From: Paenibacillus sedimenti
GTDB taxonomy: Bacteria > Bacillota > Bacilli > Paenibacillales > NBRC-103111
Direction: 5' to 3'
Assembly: GCF_014534655.1 (NCBI RefSeq)
Contig: NZ_JACVVD010000002.1
Span: forward strand, 186,001 to 250,000
Length of the DNA stretch: 64,000 nucleotides
A program made the translations under genes and the position numbers. The notes below the pieces were generated by a model. That model worked only from the letters and a program-made list of their open reading frames with translations, did not search any database and had not been told where the DNA came from. Below are positions 18,891 through 27,101 of the stretch, one piece after another. The stretch's first letter is position 1. Each line of letters starts with the position of its first letter.

Positions 18891-19868
18891 TCAAAATGGT
18901 AACAAATTGTCGTCAATATCAATTGTATTAGCCAACTGTAGAAAGTCATTTCCAGTATTATTGTCCAGTGTATCAATTATTCCATATTCTTTTTCATACG
19001 TGTATAGGCTCATAACCTTTCTCTTTTCTACTGGAGTTGCCTTATTTCCGAAGAACTCATGTTCCTTAACGTTATAGGTGTTAGCTTCCCAGAGACGCTG
19101 TGGTAGGTTAAATACATAGGGTTTCACCCGGCAATCTATCATATTAAATTCTTTGAGCCTTGTTAGATAGGTAGTGAGAGTAGTAGCTTTTATTCCTGTT
19201 TGATCTGCAATCTCCTTAAGAGAAATGTCTACCCCAGCTTGAAATAGATCGTTCTTGTTCTTTATAAAAGCGTAGAGATAGAAGCCTATAACCCCAATAT
19301 CCTCTTTCGCCATGCAATACATAAAAACCTCAATCGGAATCATGTGTGTACTGTATACATCATAAAACGTACCATCTAGGAGTTGTGATTCCAAAGATTC
19401 ATTCGTTCTGTGGAATGCTTTTGTAGGAAGTTTAACTTTAAAGTTTCTGCTAGTTGTCTCGGGTATTTTTCCAAATTCAAGTTTGTATGTTTTTACCGTC
19501 TGAAAATTTAAAATCTTATCTTCATCTATTTCCCATGTCAAAGGATAATCAGTTGTAGTTTCCAAATAACCCAATTGCTCCAACAATCCATTTTTCTTGA
19601 TAATATAATCTAAGTTCTTATAGGTGGCAGTGTAACCCATGATCTCCTTTAATCGTTCTTGTGTAATTGGTTCGGTTTTAAAAAAGTTACAATACCGATA
19701 CAACCATGTGCATAGATACGTATAGCTGTATGCAAATGCAATGTGGCTGCTTGTATCTTTATTGAACTCCTTACACGCTACCAAGTCTTCAAATATTTCG
19801 TTTGGCATATAAAGCTTAGTCGCCTTTTTGTCATAGCTGATAATTGTCTTAATCTCCTTCTCATTCAT
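18891..19868 (-). CDS. Winged-helix protein, possible plasmid-type replication initiator
   Basis: 325 residues; ATG at 19868 with GAAAGGGG upstream. No family is certain. Residues about 215-255 (ISLKEIADQTGIKATTLTTYLTRL) form a clear helix-turn-helix, and an earlier segment (about 60-105, QERLKEIMGYTATYKNLDYII) could be a second winged helix. That two-winged-helix layout, the absence of an effector domain, and the neighbouring integrase, XRE gene and candidate antisense RNA suggest a replication initiator of an integrated plasmid or conjugative element. It could equally be a conserved regulator of the element. Composition is AT-rich relative to flanking chromosome. Confidence 0.5.
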   Translation of the reverse strand: MNEKEIKTIISYDKKATKLYMPNEIFEDLVACKEFNKDTSSHIAFAYSYTYLCTWLYRYCNFFKTEPITQERLKEIMGYTATYKNLDYIIKKNGLLEQLGYLETTTDYPLTWEIDEDKILNFQTVKTYKLEFGKIPETTSRNFKVKLPTKAFHRTNESLESQLLDGTFYDVYSTHMIPIEVFMYCMAKEDIGVIGFYLYAFIKNKNDLFQAGVDISLKEIADQTGIKATTLTTYLTRLKEFNMIDCRVKPYVFNLPQRLWEANTYNVKEHEFFGNKATPVEKRKVMSLYTYEKEYGIIDTLDNNTGNDFLQLANTIDIDDNLLPF

Positions 19869-19933
19869 GGCATTTTAGCCCCTTTCATCCGCGTATTTTT
19901 GATTTGTATGGACGCGTAACCTAACATCCTAAC

Positions 19934-20017
19934 GATCATAGCAAACACCCCATTTTCATTTCGGTTTCATAAAAGTGCAACAGAAAGAACATGGCAATGG
20001 TGCTTGCCATGCTTTTT
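19934..20017 (+). ncRNA. Candidate counter-transcribed small RNA opposite the winged-helix gene leader
   Basis: A promoter-like TTGATT (19899-19904), 17-base spacer and TAACAT (19922-19927) lie upstream of a strong intrinsic terminator: CATGGCAA and TTGCCATG arms at 19990-20011 followed by C and five T residues. No plus-strand gene uses this terminator. A transcript from about 19934 to 20017 would be antisense to the leader of the minus-strand gene at 18891-19868, the layout used by plasmid copy-control RNAs. No direct evidence of transcription. Confidence 0.35.
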
Positions 20018-20055
20018 CTCATATGAATTTACCTAGTCAACGCAGAAAAGGTTGG

Positions 20056-20090
20056 ATCGGAATAATCCAATGTTGGATTATCCGATGCAA
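20056..20090 (-). promoter_or_regulatory. Palindromic operator overlapping a minus-strand promoter of the winged-helix gene
   Basis: A 31-base palindrome (20056-20086) with ATAATCCAA-TG-TTGGATTAT at its centre and ATCGG/CCGAT at the edges, broken by one unpaired A. Read on the minus strand, TTGCAT (20090-20085), a 17-base spacer and GATTAT (20067-20062) form a promoter lying inside the palindrome. A repressor bound here would block it. The alternative is an RNA hairpin at the 5' end of the leader. Confidence 0.5.
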
Positions 20091-20256
20091 CTTGTTCTGG
20101 TACTGTATCATTTTATTTTTTGAATGTCCAGCTTTTTCTGAAATCGTTTTCAGTCTAGAGTAATAAATTCTTATTCAATAACGAATATTTATGGATAGTT
20201 GTCATGAGATAGTTCCGTTCAATGCTAATAATTGTAATATTCAACCCAAACTTTAA

Positions 20257-20300
20257 TCAAGTCAATATAACTTGACCAAATCGTGATGAGATGATATACT
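20257..20300 (+). promoter_or_regulatory. Promoter and operator of the XRE gene
   Basis: TTGACC at 20272-20277, a 17-base spacer and TATACT at 20295-20300, 36 bases before the start codon. The inverted repeat TCAAGT (20257-20262) / ACTTGA (20270-20275) overlaps the -35 element and would suit autoregulation by the XRE protein. Confidence 0.65.
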
Positions 20301-20335
20301 ACGTTCATAAGCTTGAATTTGGAGGAACATCTCAA

Positions 20336-20908
20336 ATGAAAAATAATATTAAAGCTATTCGTAAAATACGCAATGTAAGTCAGCAGGTCATTGCAGACGC
20401 TCTAGGTGTAACGATAACAGCAGTGAACAAATGGGAAAACAACTTTAAAATCAAAATTCCCGAAAAGCGTGTTAAGGAAATCGCACAATTACTTGGTGTA
20501 AATGAAGTAGATATATTGGCAGAGGATTTGAATACCGACAAAATTAAGCTAACAACTGCTCGGGAAGCATTAGCAAAACTAGAACGGAGTGGACTTATTG
20601 AAGTTAGCTATGTCGATAAGGATTTATTAAGCGATAAACAATTGAAAGCCATTAATGAACGTTTTACATGGAAGCAAAGCATGCATCCTAAAATTGAATC
20701 ATTTGTTGAAGAAAATTTCTCGAAGGCTTTTAGCTACAAAGAACAGGTTGCTATAGGCAAAAATATTAATTTGTACTTGGAGGAAGATTCCTATAAGTTA
20801 GAGTTTCTTCAAAGGGTGGTTCAATTTCTAACCGATTCAGATTCTAACCGTAACGAAAGCAATCCGTTCTTTGCTGATCTTGCTGATCTTTATGAGAAGC
20901 ATAGATAA
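20336..20908 (+). CDS. XRE family transcriptional regulator
   Basis: 190 residues from ATG 20336, placed by GGAGG at 20321; an in-frame ATG at 20291 falls inside the promoter and is rejected. Residues about 4-58 are a Cro/C1-type helix-turn-helix (IKAIRKIRNVSQQVIADALGVTITAVNKWE). The C-terminal part is charged and helical with no known domain. It is probably the regulator of the surrounding mobile element and may repress its own promoter, which carries an inverted repeat over the -35. Confidence 0.85.
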   Translation: MKNNIKAIRKIRNVSQQVIADALGVTITAVNKWENNFKIKIPEKRVKEIAQLLGVNEVDILAEDLNTDKIKLTTAREALAKLERSGLIEVSYVDKDLLSDKQLKAINERFTWKQSMHPKIESFVEENFSKAFSYKEQVAIGKNINLYLEEDSYKLEFLQRVVQFLTDSDSNRNESNPFFADLADLYEKHR

Positions 20909-20951
20909 GTGAATCCTTCTGATTAGATGTATTTACCTGTAATATCCATAA

Positions 20952-20980
20952 TTGACAATTTAAATACATGCGTGTAATAT
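20952..20980 (+). promoter_or_regulatory. Strong promoter of a gene cut by the IS110 element
   Basis: TTGACA (20952-20957, perfect -35), 17-base spacer and TAATAT (20975-20980). It drives the short truncated frame starting at 21026. Confidence 0.6.
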
Positions 20981-21025
20981 ACCAGCCAGCCTGGTTGCCT
21001 TACGTCCAATATTGAAAGGTGCGAT

Positions 21026-21123
21026 GTGGTGGTAGCTTACAAAGGAAATGAAAAACTAATTATAGATGGCATTGACCGACTAGAAATCTCTTTACCCATT
21101 ACACTGACCTTGAATGCTTATTG
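21026..21123 (+). pseudogene. 5' fragment of a gene truncated at the IS110 left end
   Basis: GTG at 21026 (AAAGGT five bases upstream) opens a frame beginning VVAYKGNEKLIIDGIDRLEI. It runs into the IS110 left end near 21108 and stops at the TGA 21121-21123 inside the element. With a good promoter and binding site but only about 27 native codons it looks like the start of a real gene whose remainder has been lost: nothing beyond the right end of the IS continues it. Original function unknown. Confidence 0.5.
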
Positions 21124-21206
21124 AGAGGGAAATATTGCTTAGGTATCTTTGCGGTTCGACCGCTTGAAGTGAGGGTGCAAATTCCCTTTTTATTAAGCAT
21201 TCAAGG
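21108..21206 (+). ncRNA. Candidate IS110 bridge RNA (structured left-end RNA)
   Basis: CCTTGAATGCTTA (21108-21120) pairs perfectly with TAAGCATTCAAGG (21194-21206); GGGAA (21128-21132) can pair with TTCCC (21182-21186). Inside lies the hairpin GCGGT-TCG-ACCGC (21151-21163). IS110 elements of the IS621 type encode a structured bridge RNA in this place, upstream of the recombinase, with loops that pair to donor and target DNA. The loops here have not been matched to the ends. Confidence 0.5.
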
Positions 21207-21238
21207 TTCAGGAATAGGATGAGAGGAAGGAGAACTAT

Positions 21239-22507
21239 ATGGAAGAAGATCATATGCATGATGAAGCGGAAGAAATACGTCTTAAGCACATCTTTGTAGG
21301 CGTAGATTTACACAAGAAGCATCATACTGCCGTTTTTCTCAACGGTTTTAAGAGGAAGCTTGGAGAGTTTAAGTTTGACAATAAACCTAGTGAGTTTCCG
21401 AAGCTGTTTGAAGAAACAAAGAAGTATCTCAAAAAGGGTATGAAGCCCATTTTTGGTCTTGAAGATACTGGTGGTTATGGCAGGGCATTAGCGGTTTTTC
21501 TTGTGGAGAACAAGCAGACCGTAAAAGAAGTGAACGCTGCACTTCCTAACGGTATTAGGAAAGCCAATCCGCACGTTCAAAAGTATGATGCTTGGGATGC
21601 GGAATGCGTTGGACAAGTGCTAGTTGACCAGTTGGAACGACTACCTAATGCCAATCCAATAGATAGGTACTGGATCATTAGCCAACTTGTCACCACTCGT
21701 ACAGCGATTGCTGGAGATTTAAATGCTCTAACTAACCAACTTCATACACAATTAGGGCATCATTATCCAAGTTATAGAAAGTTCTTTAGTGAACTGGATG
21801 GAAAAACATCACTAGCCTTCTTCAAACGATTCCCTGCTCCGTGCCACTTGCAAGATTGGACAGCAGATCAGCTTAGAGATTTTTTGATTGTTCCAAGTAA
21901 CTATAGTTGTTCTTTGAAAAAAGCAGAGCAAATTCTTTCCTTAGTGGAGTCTGATGGTGATACGAAGAATGAGTACCAAGAACAAAGGGACTTTATTATT
22001 CAAAGTCATGTGCGAAGAATACAAAATTCAAAGCACGAATTGAGTCAGATTGAGGAACGACTTGCAAGCTTAATTAAAGAGACAGGTTACAAGTTAGATA
22101 CGATGGACGGAATTGATGTGGTAACGGCTGCTGGCTTTATCGCAGAGATAGGAGAAATTGGACGATTTACTAGTTCTGACAAGCTTGCACGATTTTCTGG
22201 AATAGCACCTTTGTTGGTTGGTTCAGGAGACAACCATAAACACTATAAGAGCAAGCAGGGGAACCGTAATTTGCATGAACTGTTTTACAGACTAGCAGTA
22301 AGACAAATCAATGTGACAAGAGGTAAGGATAGTAAGCCAAAGAATCCCTACTACTATGAATATTATCAACAAAAACTTTCCGCAGGAAAAACAAAGAAAC
22401 AGGCTATTATTTGTATTATGCGTAAATTGGTGGATGTTATATTTGCCATGATGAAGAATAGATCAGTATATGTAAAACCTGAGGTAGTGAGTAAATTAGC
22501 AGGGTGA
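21239..22507 (+). CDS. IS110 family transposase (DEDD recombinase)
   Basis: 422 residues from ATG 21239 with AAGGAG upstream. The N-terminal RuvC-like DEDD domain (about 18-180) shows Asp in FVGVDLHKKHH, Glu in GLEDTGGYG and the Asp pair in KYDAWDAE. The C-terminal Tnp_20 domain (about 285-370) includes GIDVVTAAGFIAEIG and the serine-bearing FSGIAPLLVGSGD. All key residues are present and the frame is intact, so the element may still be active. A helical linker with heptad-like spacing joins the domains, as usual. Confidence 0.95.
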   Translation: MEEDHMHDEAEEIRLKHIFVGVDLHKKHHTAVFLNGFKRKLGEFKFDNKPSEFPKLFEETKKYLKKGMKPIFGLEDTGGYGRALAVFLVENKQTVKEVNAALPNGIRKANPHVQKYDAWDAECVGQVLVDQLERLPNANPIDRYWIISQLVTTRTAIAGDLNALTNQLHTQLGHHYPSYRKFFSELDGKTSLAFFKRFPAPCHLQDWTADQLRDFLIVPSNYSCSLKKAEQILSLVESDGDTKNEYQEQRDFIIQSHVRRIQNSKHELSQIEERLASLIKETGYKLDTMDGIDVVTAAGFIAEIGEIGRFTSSDKLARFSGIAPLLVGSGDNHKHYKSKQGNRNLHELFYRLAVRQINVTRGKDSKPKNPYYYEYYQQKLSAGKTKKQAIICIMRKLVDVIFAMMKNRSVYVKPEVVSKLAG

Positions 22508-22514
22508 TATAATG

Positions 22515-22543
22515 GCGATAACTGGTAATAAGACGGTTATCGC
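22515..22543 (+). terminator. Hairpin after the IS110 transposase gene
   Basis: GCGATAAC (22515-22522) pairs with GTTATCGC (22536-22543), followed by TTTC. It probably ends the transposase transcript or belongs to the right end of the element. Confidence 0.55.
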
Positions 22544-22556
22544 TTTCTTGTCCTAA

Positions 22557-23421
22557 TGAGCGGTTTGTTAGATAGGATACGTATAAGGGGACGTTAGGGA
22601 ATCCGCAGAGTCAGAATAGGTATGTGTATGTGGCGAATAATCCGTTACGATACATCGACCCTTCGGGTCATATGCAAGAGAGTGATGAAAAATATAAGGC
22701 GAGTAACCCATTTGTTTACAGCCAATTACAATTTATAACAAGTGTGTGGGATTCTTCTAATTTGGATAATGATATAGATAGAGCAATGCGTTCCCAAATG
22801 CATGCAACTGCTGATTATTTGCGAAATGTAGCGGATAACGGAACGAATTATGCAATAATAACTTTAAATACTTTTTTACCTGTTGATTCTGGTACAGCCC
22901 CAATTACTGGGAGGAAGTTTTTAGGTAATGGAGCAGATAGACAATTTGGTCATAATGATTTGAATAGTAAGACTTTGCAGTATGGTGTCGTCAATCTCGA
23001 TTATAATTCAGTGGTTGGATTTAATTATGATACGATTACTGAAGAAGTGGATGCTAGTGGTAATGTGATAAAATCCAAACGTGATGGTATCGAAGGTATG
23101 TACTGGAATGAATATAATCTGGATTCAGATGGAGGAAGTGATTTTACTAGTATAGGAGCTACTACTTCTCAGAGAAACGAGTTAGTTTATGGTTCACCAC
23201 CACTCGACTATACTACAAATGTGCAAATAAGAAATAAAAGTGAAGTTTCATTTACGGTTACATTAGATAAATTCCCTTCATATGAGGGATATATTAGTAT
23301 CAATGGTGGGAGTTTCAATACGCTTTATCAATATAGCGCTATTCCTGCTCCTATAAATCCTTTCTTTAATCTTGCAGTTAGTAGAGGGACATTTACTGGC
23401 AGTTTTACGTATGAGAAATAA
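22557..23421 (+). pseudogene. Displaced RHS C-terminal tip with a second toxin domain
   Basis: The frame begins with the end of an RHS core (ERFVR-stop-DTYKGTLGNPQSQNRYVYVANNPLRYIDPSGH), closely matching the end of the intact core at 16087-16195. The stop is TAG at 22573-22575, where the intact gene has a serine-glutamate pair. After DPSGH comes a new domain of about 245 residues, unlike the lipase tip and not recognised. No signal peptide or shell precedes it, so it is an orphan tip cassette. A weak internal GTG start at 22624 exists. Confidence 0.75.
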
Positions 23422-23427
23422 ATAAAA

Positions 23428-23469
23428 ATTGGAAAAGGCTAGGGATATTAATTCTTAGCTTTTTCCAAT
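23428..23469 (+). terminator. Intercistronic hairpin between orphan tip and immunity-like gene
   Basis: ATTGGAAAAGGCTA (23428-23441) pairs with TAGCTTTTTCCAAT (23456-23469) with one mismatch. It lacks a downstream T-run, so it may be a weak terminator or a hairpin that lets the downstream gene be expressed separately. Confidence 0.5.
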
Positions 23470-23490
23470 TAATGTAGGAGTGAATGCATA

Positions 23491-24234
23491 TTGAAGATTA
23501 GACAAGGATTAACCCTTATTGTAATTGGAATCATATTAATCATTTTTTCGGTTTATCCATTGTTCTTAATGATTCGCGAATCTGTATTGGAAACGTATGT
23601 TGATTCTAAATATGAAATTGAGCAGATGATTAATATACGTAATAAGGGGCAGATGGGGAAGCAGACTCAACAGCATCAAGTTCTAACATCTCCATTTCAA
23701 TGGGAAGGCAATAGCATTGAAGTATTGACAGAGGATACAGGGCTGACTGCTCCAAAAACATCATATAGTAAAATAGATAAAAACATAATGAAAATCTCAA
23801 TTAAAATTAATGGTAAGGAAATATCATCCCCGACAGAAGCATGGCTTCCTCTAAATGACATCAGGGATGCTCGATTTTTATCATGGCTAAATATTGTGAA
23901 AATAAAGGATAAGAAGAACAACGAAGAGCAAATTGCAATAGTTCAAAGGTTAACAGGAGAAGTGAACGTAGAATCACAACAATGGCGTGTGTTATTTGTG
24001 AATAAAGACAAACAAATAAATGAGGAAGGCTTTTCGTATGTTGAACGAGGGAAGCACTTATTAGGTGTAAAATTAGTGCAACTTTCTTCGCAATCATCAT
24101 CTTTTATAGGGTATAAATCGGATATTTCGTACTTACTGCCCAGTCTTTTGTTTCCACTTGTGTATCCTACGGGTACTTGTTTAATAGGAGTTGTCCTACT
24201 GATAGTAGGTTATGTTCGTAAAAAAAGAAGATAG
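23491..24234 (+). CDS. Membrane protein, probable immunity protein of the orphan RHS tip
   Basis: 247 residues from TTG 23491, with TAGGAGTG upstream. An N-terminal helix (about 5-28) and a C-terminal helix (about 218-242) anchor an extracytoplasmic middle domain without known family. It follows the orphan RHS tip by 69 bases, in the position an immunity gene takes, and is similarly AT-rich. It is not similar to the other candidate immunity protein at 16891 beyond being membrane-anchored. Because the linked toxin is silent, it may now serve only to protect against relatives carrying that tip. Confidence 0.5.
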   Translation: MKIRQGLTLIVIGIILIIFSVYPLFLMIRESVLETYVDSKYEIEQMINIRNKGQMGKQTQQHQVLTSPFQWEGNSIEVLTEDTGLTAPKTSYSKIDKNIMKISIKINGKEISSPTEAWLPLNDIRDARFLSWLNIVKIKDKKNNEEQIAIVQRLTGEVNVESQQWRVLFVNKDKQINEEGFSYVERGKHLLGVKLVQLSSQSSSFIGYKSDISYLLPSLLFPLVYPTGTCLIGVVLLIVGYVRKKRR

Positions 24235-24262
24235 TATTGAAATACCTAAGCAACGGGAAAAG

Positions 24263-24469
24263 ATGAATGGGCTAATAAGCGGAGAACTGCAACAAAAGGA
24301 TGTGTCGGGCTACTACCGAAGGTTGATTGTAGAGGAAATGCGAAAGCAGACTACATTGAATTTCGATGATGTAGCAGCGGCGCAGTGGAAGGAAGCCATA
24401 ACACTTCCATGTGCTGTTTTATGTGGTCAGATTAGTCATCTTCCAGTACAAGAAGTTCGTTTAGGCTGA
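24263..24469 (+). CDS. Unassigned short open frame, possibly a gene remnant
   Basis: The frame is open from before 24212 to 24469; ATG 24263 has only a weak GGGAAAAG site. The translation (SGELQQKDVSGYYRRLIVEEM, then NFDDVAAAQWKEA) looks like a real folded protein rather than chance but has no family that I recognise. Its end runs 38 bases into the convergent XRE gene. It is most likely the surviving part of an older mobile-element gene. Confidence 0.25.
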   Translation: MNGLISGELQQKDVSGYYRRLIVEEMRKQTTLNFDDVAAAQWKEAITLPCAVLCGQISHLPVQEVRLG

Positions 24470-24638
24470 TGTTAAGTGTCTTGCATATCTGCTCTAGTGT
24501 ATCAAAATATGCGGCATTAACTTTATCCGAACAGAGATGACTTACCGTACTTGGACGCATGTTCATTCTGCGTGCTAATTCACGTTGGCTTATCCCTTGT
24601 GCTTCAAGGATTTCTTTTAATCGTAATCGAATCGGCAT
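24432..24638 (-). CDS. Small XRE/Cro-C1 family regulator
   Basis: 68 residues from ATG 24638, placed by GGAGG seven bases upstream; an ATG at 24650 overlaps that site. The whole protein is one helix-turn-helix domain (LKEILEAQGISQRELARRMNMRPSTVSHLC), of the YozG-like type. It is divergent from the truncated serine recombinase and shares with it a control region carrying two palindromes, so it is probably the repressor of that recombinase and of itself. Confidence 0.88.
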   Translation of the reverse strand: MPIRLRLKEILEAQGISQRELARRMNMRPSTVSHLCSDKVNAAYFDTLEQICKTLNISLNELLVLEDD

Positions 24639-24702
24639 TATATCCTCCATTCACCGTTATACAATATATAGATTTCTTTCATAGTATCATCAGAAAACTA
24701 TT

Positions 24703-24752
24703 TTGTGCAACGGTATACCGTAATATAATCAAGGAATGATACGGAATACCGT
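24703..24752. promoter_or_regulatory. Divergent promoters with two XRE operator palindromes
   Basis: The perfect palindrome ACGGTATACCGT (24710-24721) and the near copy ACGGAATACCGT (24741-24752) lie between divergent genes. TATAAT at 24724-24729 with T-rich -35 sequence 17 bases upstream faces the recombinase. On the minus strand TTGCAC (24710-24705) with a downstream -10 near 24685 faces the XRE gene. The first palindrome sits between -35 and -10 on the plus strand, where a bound repressor would block RNA polymerase. Confidence 0.6.
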
Positions 24753-24794
24753 TACATTAATTGTGATTTCTGTAACGGAGGGGGAGGAAACAGT

Positions 24795-24980
24795 ATGAAT
24801 GTCATCGGTTATGTTAGAGTTTCAACACAAGGTCAAGCCAAAGATGGCTACAGTTTAGCTTACCAACAGGATGAAATCCGCTCCTATTGTCAGGAACATG
24901 GATGGAATTTAGTGAACATGTACACTGATGAAGGTATTAGTGGTGCAAAAGCGGGGGACTGTGTACTTGCGCGACCCTAA
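24795..24980 (+). pseudogene. Serine recombinase, N-terminal fragment
   Basis: ATG 24795 follows GGAGGGGGAGG. The first 53 residues are the start of a large serine recombinase/resolvase: GYVRVSTQGQ with the catalytic Ser10, then YQQDEIRSYCQEHGW and DEGISGAKA. Homology ends at about 24955, after which the frame runs into foreign sequence and stops at 24978-24980. More than 400 residues of such a protein are missing, so it cannot recombine DNA. Confidence 0.85.
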
Positions 24981-27042
24981 ACAGATTAATCTTGACTTGT
25001 TGAAAGACAATGGGGAGACGGTTACCTTAACCACATATAACTACAATACAGTCAGCCCGCGTTACGATAATCAAAACAGACCGTTTAATACGGTTACTTT
25101 TGATGAAACCATCGGGTTTGCTCCGACTAAACTTACTATTCGTGACGAAGATGCTTCTAGAGATATCATCTCATATCCAAACATTACGGACGCAACAAGG
25201 ATTGGTTATTCCTTTGCTAATAATTTGGAATTGGGAATTTATCGTATGAAAGGGTCTCATCACTTTTCGACAGTAACAGCTTCCACGTATCTCTCAGCAG
25301 GCGCAAAGTTGTTTACATTTACACCTCAGCAGCATGCCCTTCCTGCCTATAGCGCTGTTCCTTTAAAAGGGATGTACTTCTATCTTCCTTCAAGCGGCGG
25401 CGATTTTGTAGCTTTGAAGAAGGAAAATACAGAAGAATCGGACTTTATAGTAACAGATAAGACTTTGGGGCAAAACGTACCACTAACTTATGCGGGTCCT
25501 TCACGTAGTGGCAGTGTTACACAGATCGTGTATAGTTCTTATGTTATGTTAATCCAACCGCAGACCCCTTTTCAGGTAGATCATGAATATGAGTTAAGCC
25601 TATCTTCTACAAGCTCAGGCAATGAAATTCTGATGCCGGCACCAGGAAAATATACGGTCAGTGCACTCTTGGGTGATATATATACCGGATCGTCTTATCC
25701 TTTCTTGACTAATTATGTGAATTCGATTAATTTCTTTTACACGGAGATCGGCCAATCTGCCTCAACTACGACACCTACAGAGTCTGGATCTGAACAATCA
25801 AACGGTGGGGAGGGAACGACACCGTCTGCTTCTGGGCCTGTAGCAGGTACAACCGGCAATACGTCAACTACAGGCAATGCTGAGCCTACGAAGGCAGATA
25901 AATTATTGCAAGAAATGGCCGCAGCAAAGGATTCCATGGTGACTCTTTCGGTACCGGATTTCAAAGACTCTGCCGATATTCGCTTTTCTGGACAGGCTCT
26001 TTCTGATGCATTGGCTAAAGCGCCAAACGGCAAAATTGCTATCCAATCTGAGCAAATCGGTTATGAGCTTCCTATACGGATTCTAAATTTGCCTTCTTTA
26101 ATTGATGCACTTGGAGTGAAGAAACCAGAAGAAATTCAGTTCACGGTTCATCTGAATAAAACAGCGACATTGCCCGAACTTGCCAAATCTTTTTCTGAGC
26201 ATGGTTTACAGTCTATTTCTGACACCTACTCTTTTGAAGTTTTTGCAGAGGCGAACGGTAAAAAGGTAGAGGTCAACTCATTCTCCGATACCTATGTTTC
26301 CCGTTATGTTCAATTGAATGGCAGCATCAATAAGAACGAAGCTTCCGTAGTGATGATCGATCCGGTTACTAAAGCTTACAGCTTTGTTCCTGCTTTGTTT
26401 GTAACAGAGAACGGCAAAACTATAGTTACGATTAAAAGAAACGGAAACAGCGAATATACCGTTGTATCCGGGAAGAAATCTTTCAATGACCTAAACAACC
26501 ACTGGTCCCAAGCGGATGTAGAGCTGCTAGCGACCAAATTAATCGTTAACGGAACATCAGATTCGCAGTTTACTCCGGATCAACAAATTACCCGTGCTCA
26601 ATTCACTGCCCTTCTAGTTCGTGGTTTGGGGCTCAAAGATGAGAATATCTCTCCGGAATTCAAAGATGTGAAAGCATCTGATTGGTTTGCTGGTGCTGTT
26701 AGTACTGGTGTGAAAGTGGGTTTAGTGAGCGGTTATGAGAACAACACCTTCTCACCTGAAGCGCCCATCACACGCCAAGAGATGGCAGTTATGCTTTCAA
26801 GGGCCGCGAAGTTTGCAGGACAACCTATTACTCTAAAGTCCACATCTTCTGATTTGTTGAATGGCTTTAAAGACCGTGAGAAGATTCAAGCATGGGCCTT
26901 AAATGAAATAGCTGAAGCTGTACAGGCCGGTTTTGTACGGGGAATGGGCGATTCCGGGTTCGTTCCCGGAGAGAAAGCCACTAGAGCTCAGGCTGCAGTT
27001 ACGGTAAAACGACTGTTAGACTATTTGAAATTCATCAACTAA
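24928..27042 (+). pseudogene. SLH-domain surface protein gene, 5' end replaced by mobile DNA
   Basis: The open frame starts inside the serine recombinase fragment in another frame. Real protein-like sequence begins at about 24960 (TVYLRDPKQINLDLLKDNGETV), with no signal peptide or ribosome binding site. What remains is an unidentified beta-rich region (to about 25740), a Ser/Thr/Gly linker (SASTTTPTESGSEQSNGG), a domain of about 220 residues, and three SLH domains (FNDLNNHWSQ, FKDVKASDWF, FKDREKIQAW). Without a signal peptide it cannot be displayed. The rest of the frame has no stop, so the truncation is probably recent. Confidence 0.75.
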
Positions 27043-27101
27043 AACCATTTAACCACAATGCGGCTAACTTCGTGTTGTGATTTCTTTATTGCACTCAGCA
27101 T

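Larger units (their letters stand above)
21108..22556 (+). mobile_element. IS110-family insertion sequence
   Basis: The DEDD recombinase gene (21239-22507) is preceded by a structured non-coding left end (21108-21206) and followed by a hairpin (22515-22543). The right edge must lie before about 22557, where RHS-homologous sequence starts. The left edge is near 21108, where the interrupted frame ends; neither edge is proven. No terminal inverted repeats are expected in this family. Confidence 0.7.

Noticed and set aside
19975..20163. 62-codon frame on the plus strand
   Set aside because: It spans a terminator hairpin and the large palindrome, has no ribosome binding site and is Cys/Trp-rich by chance; better read as control region.
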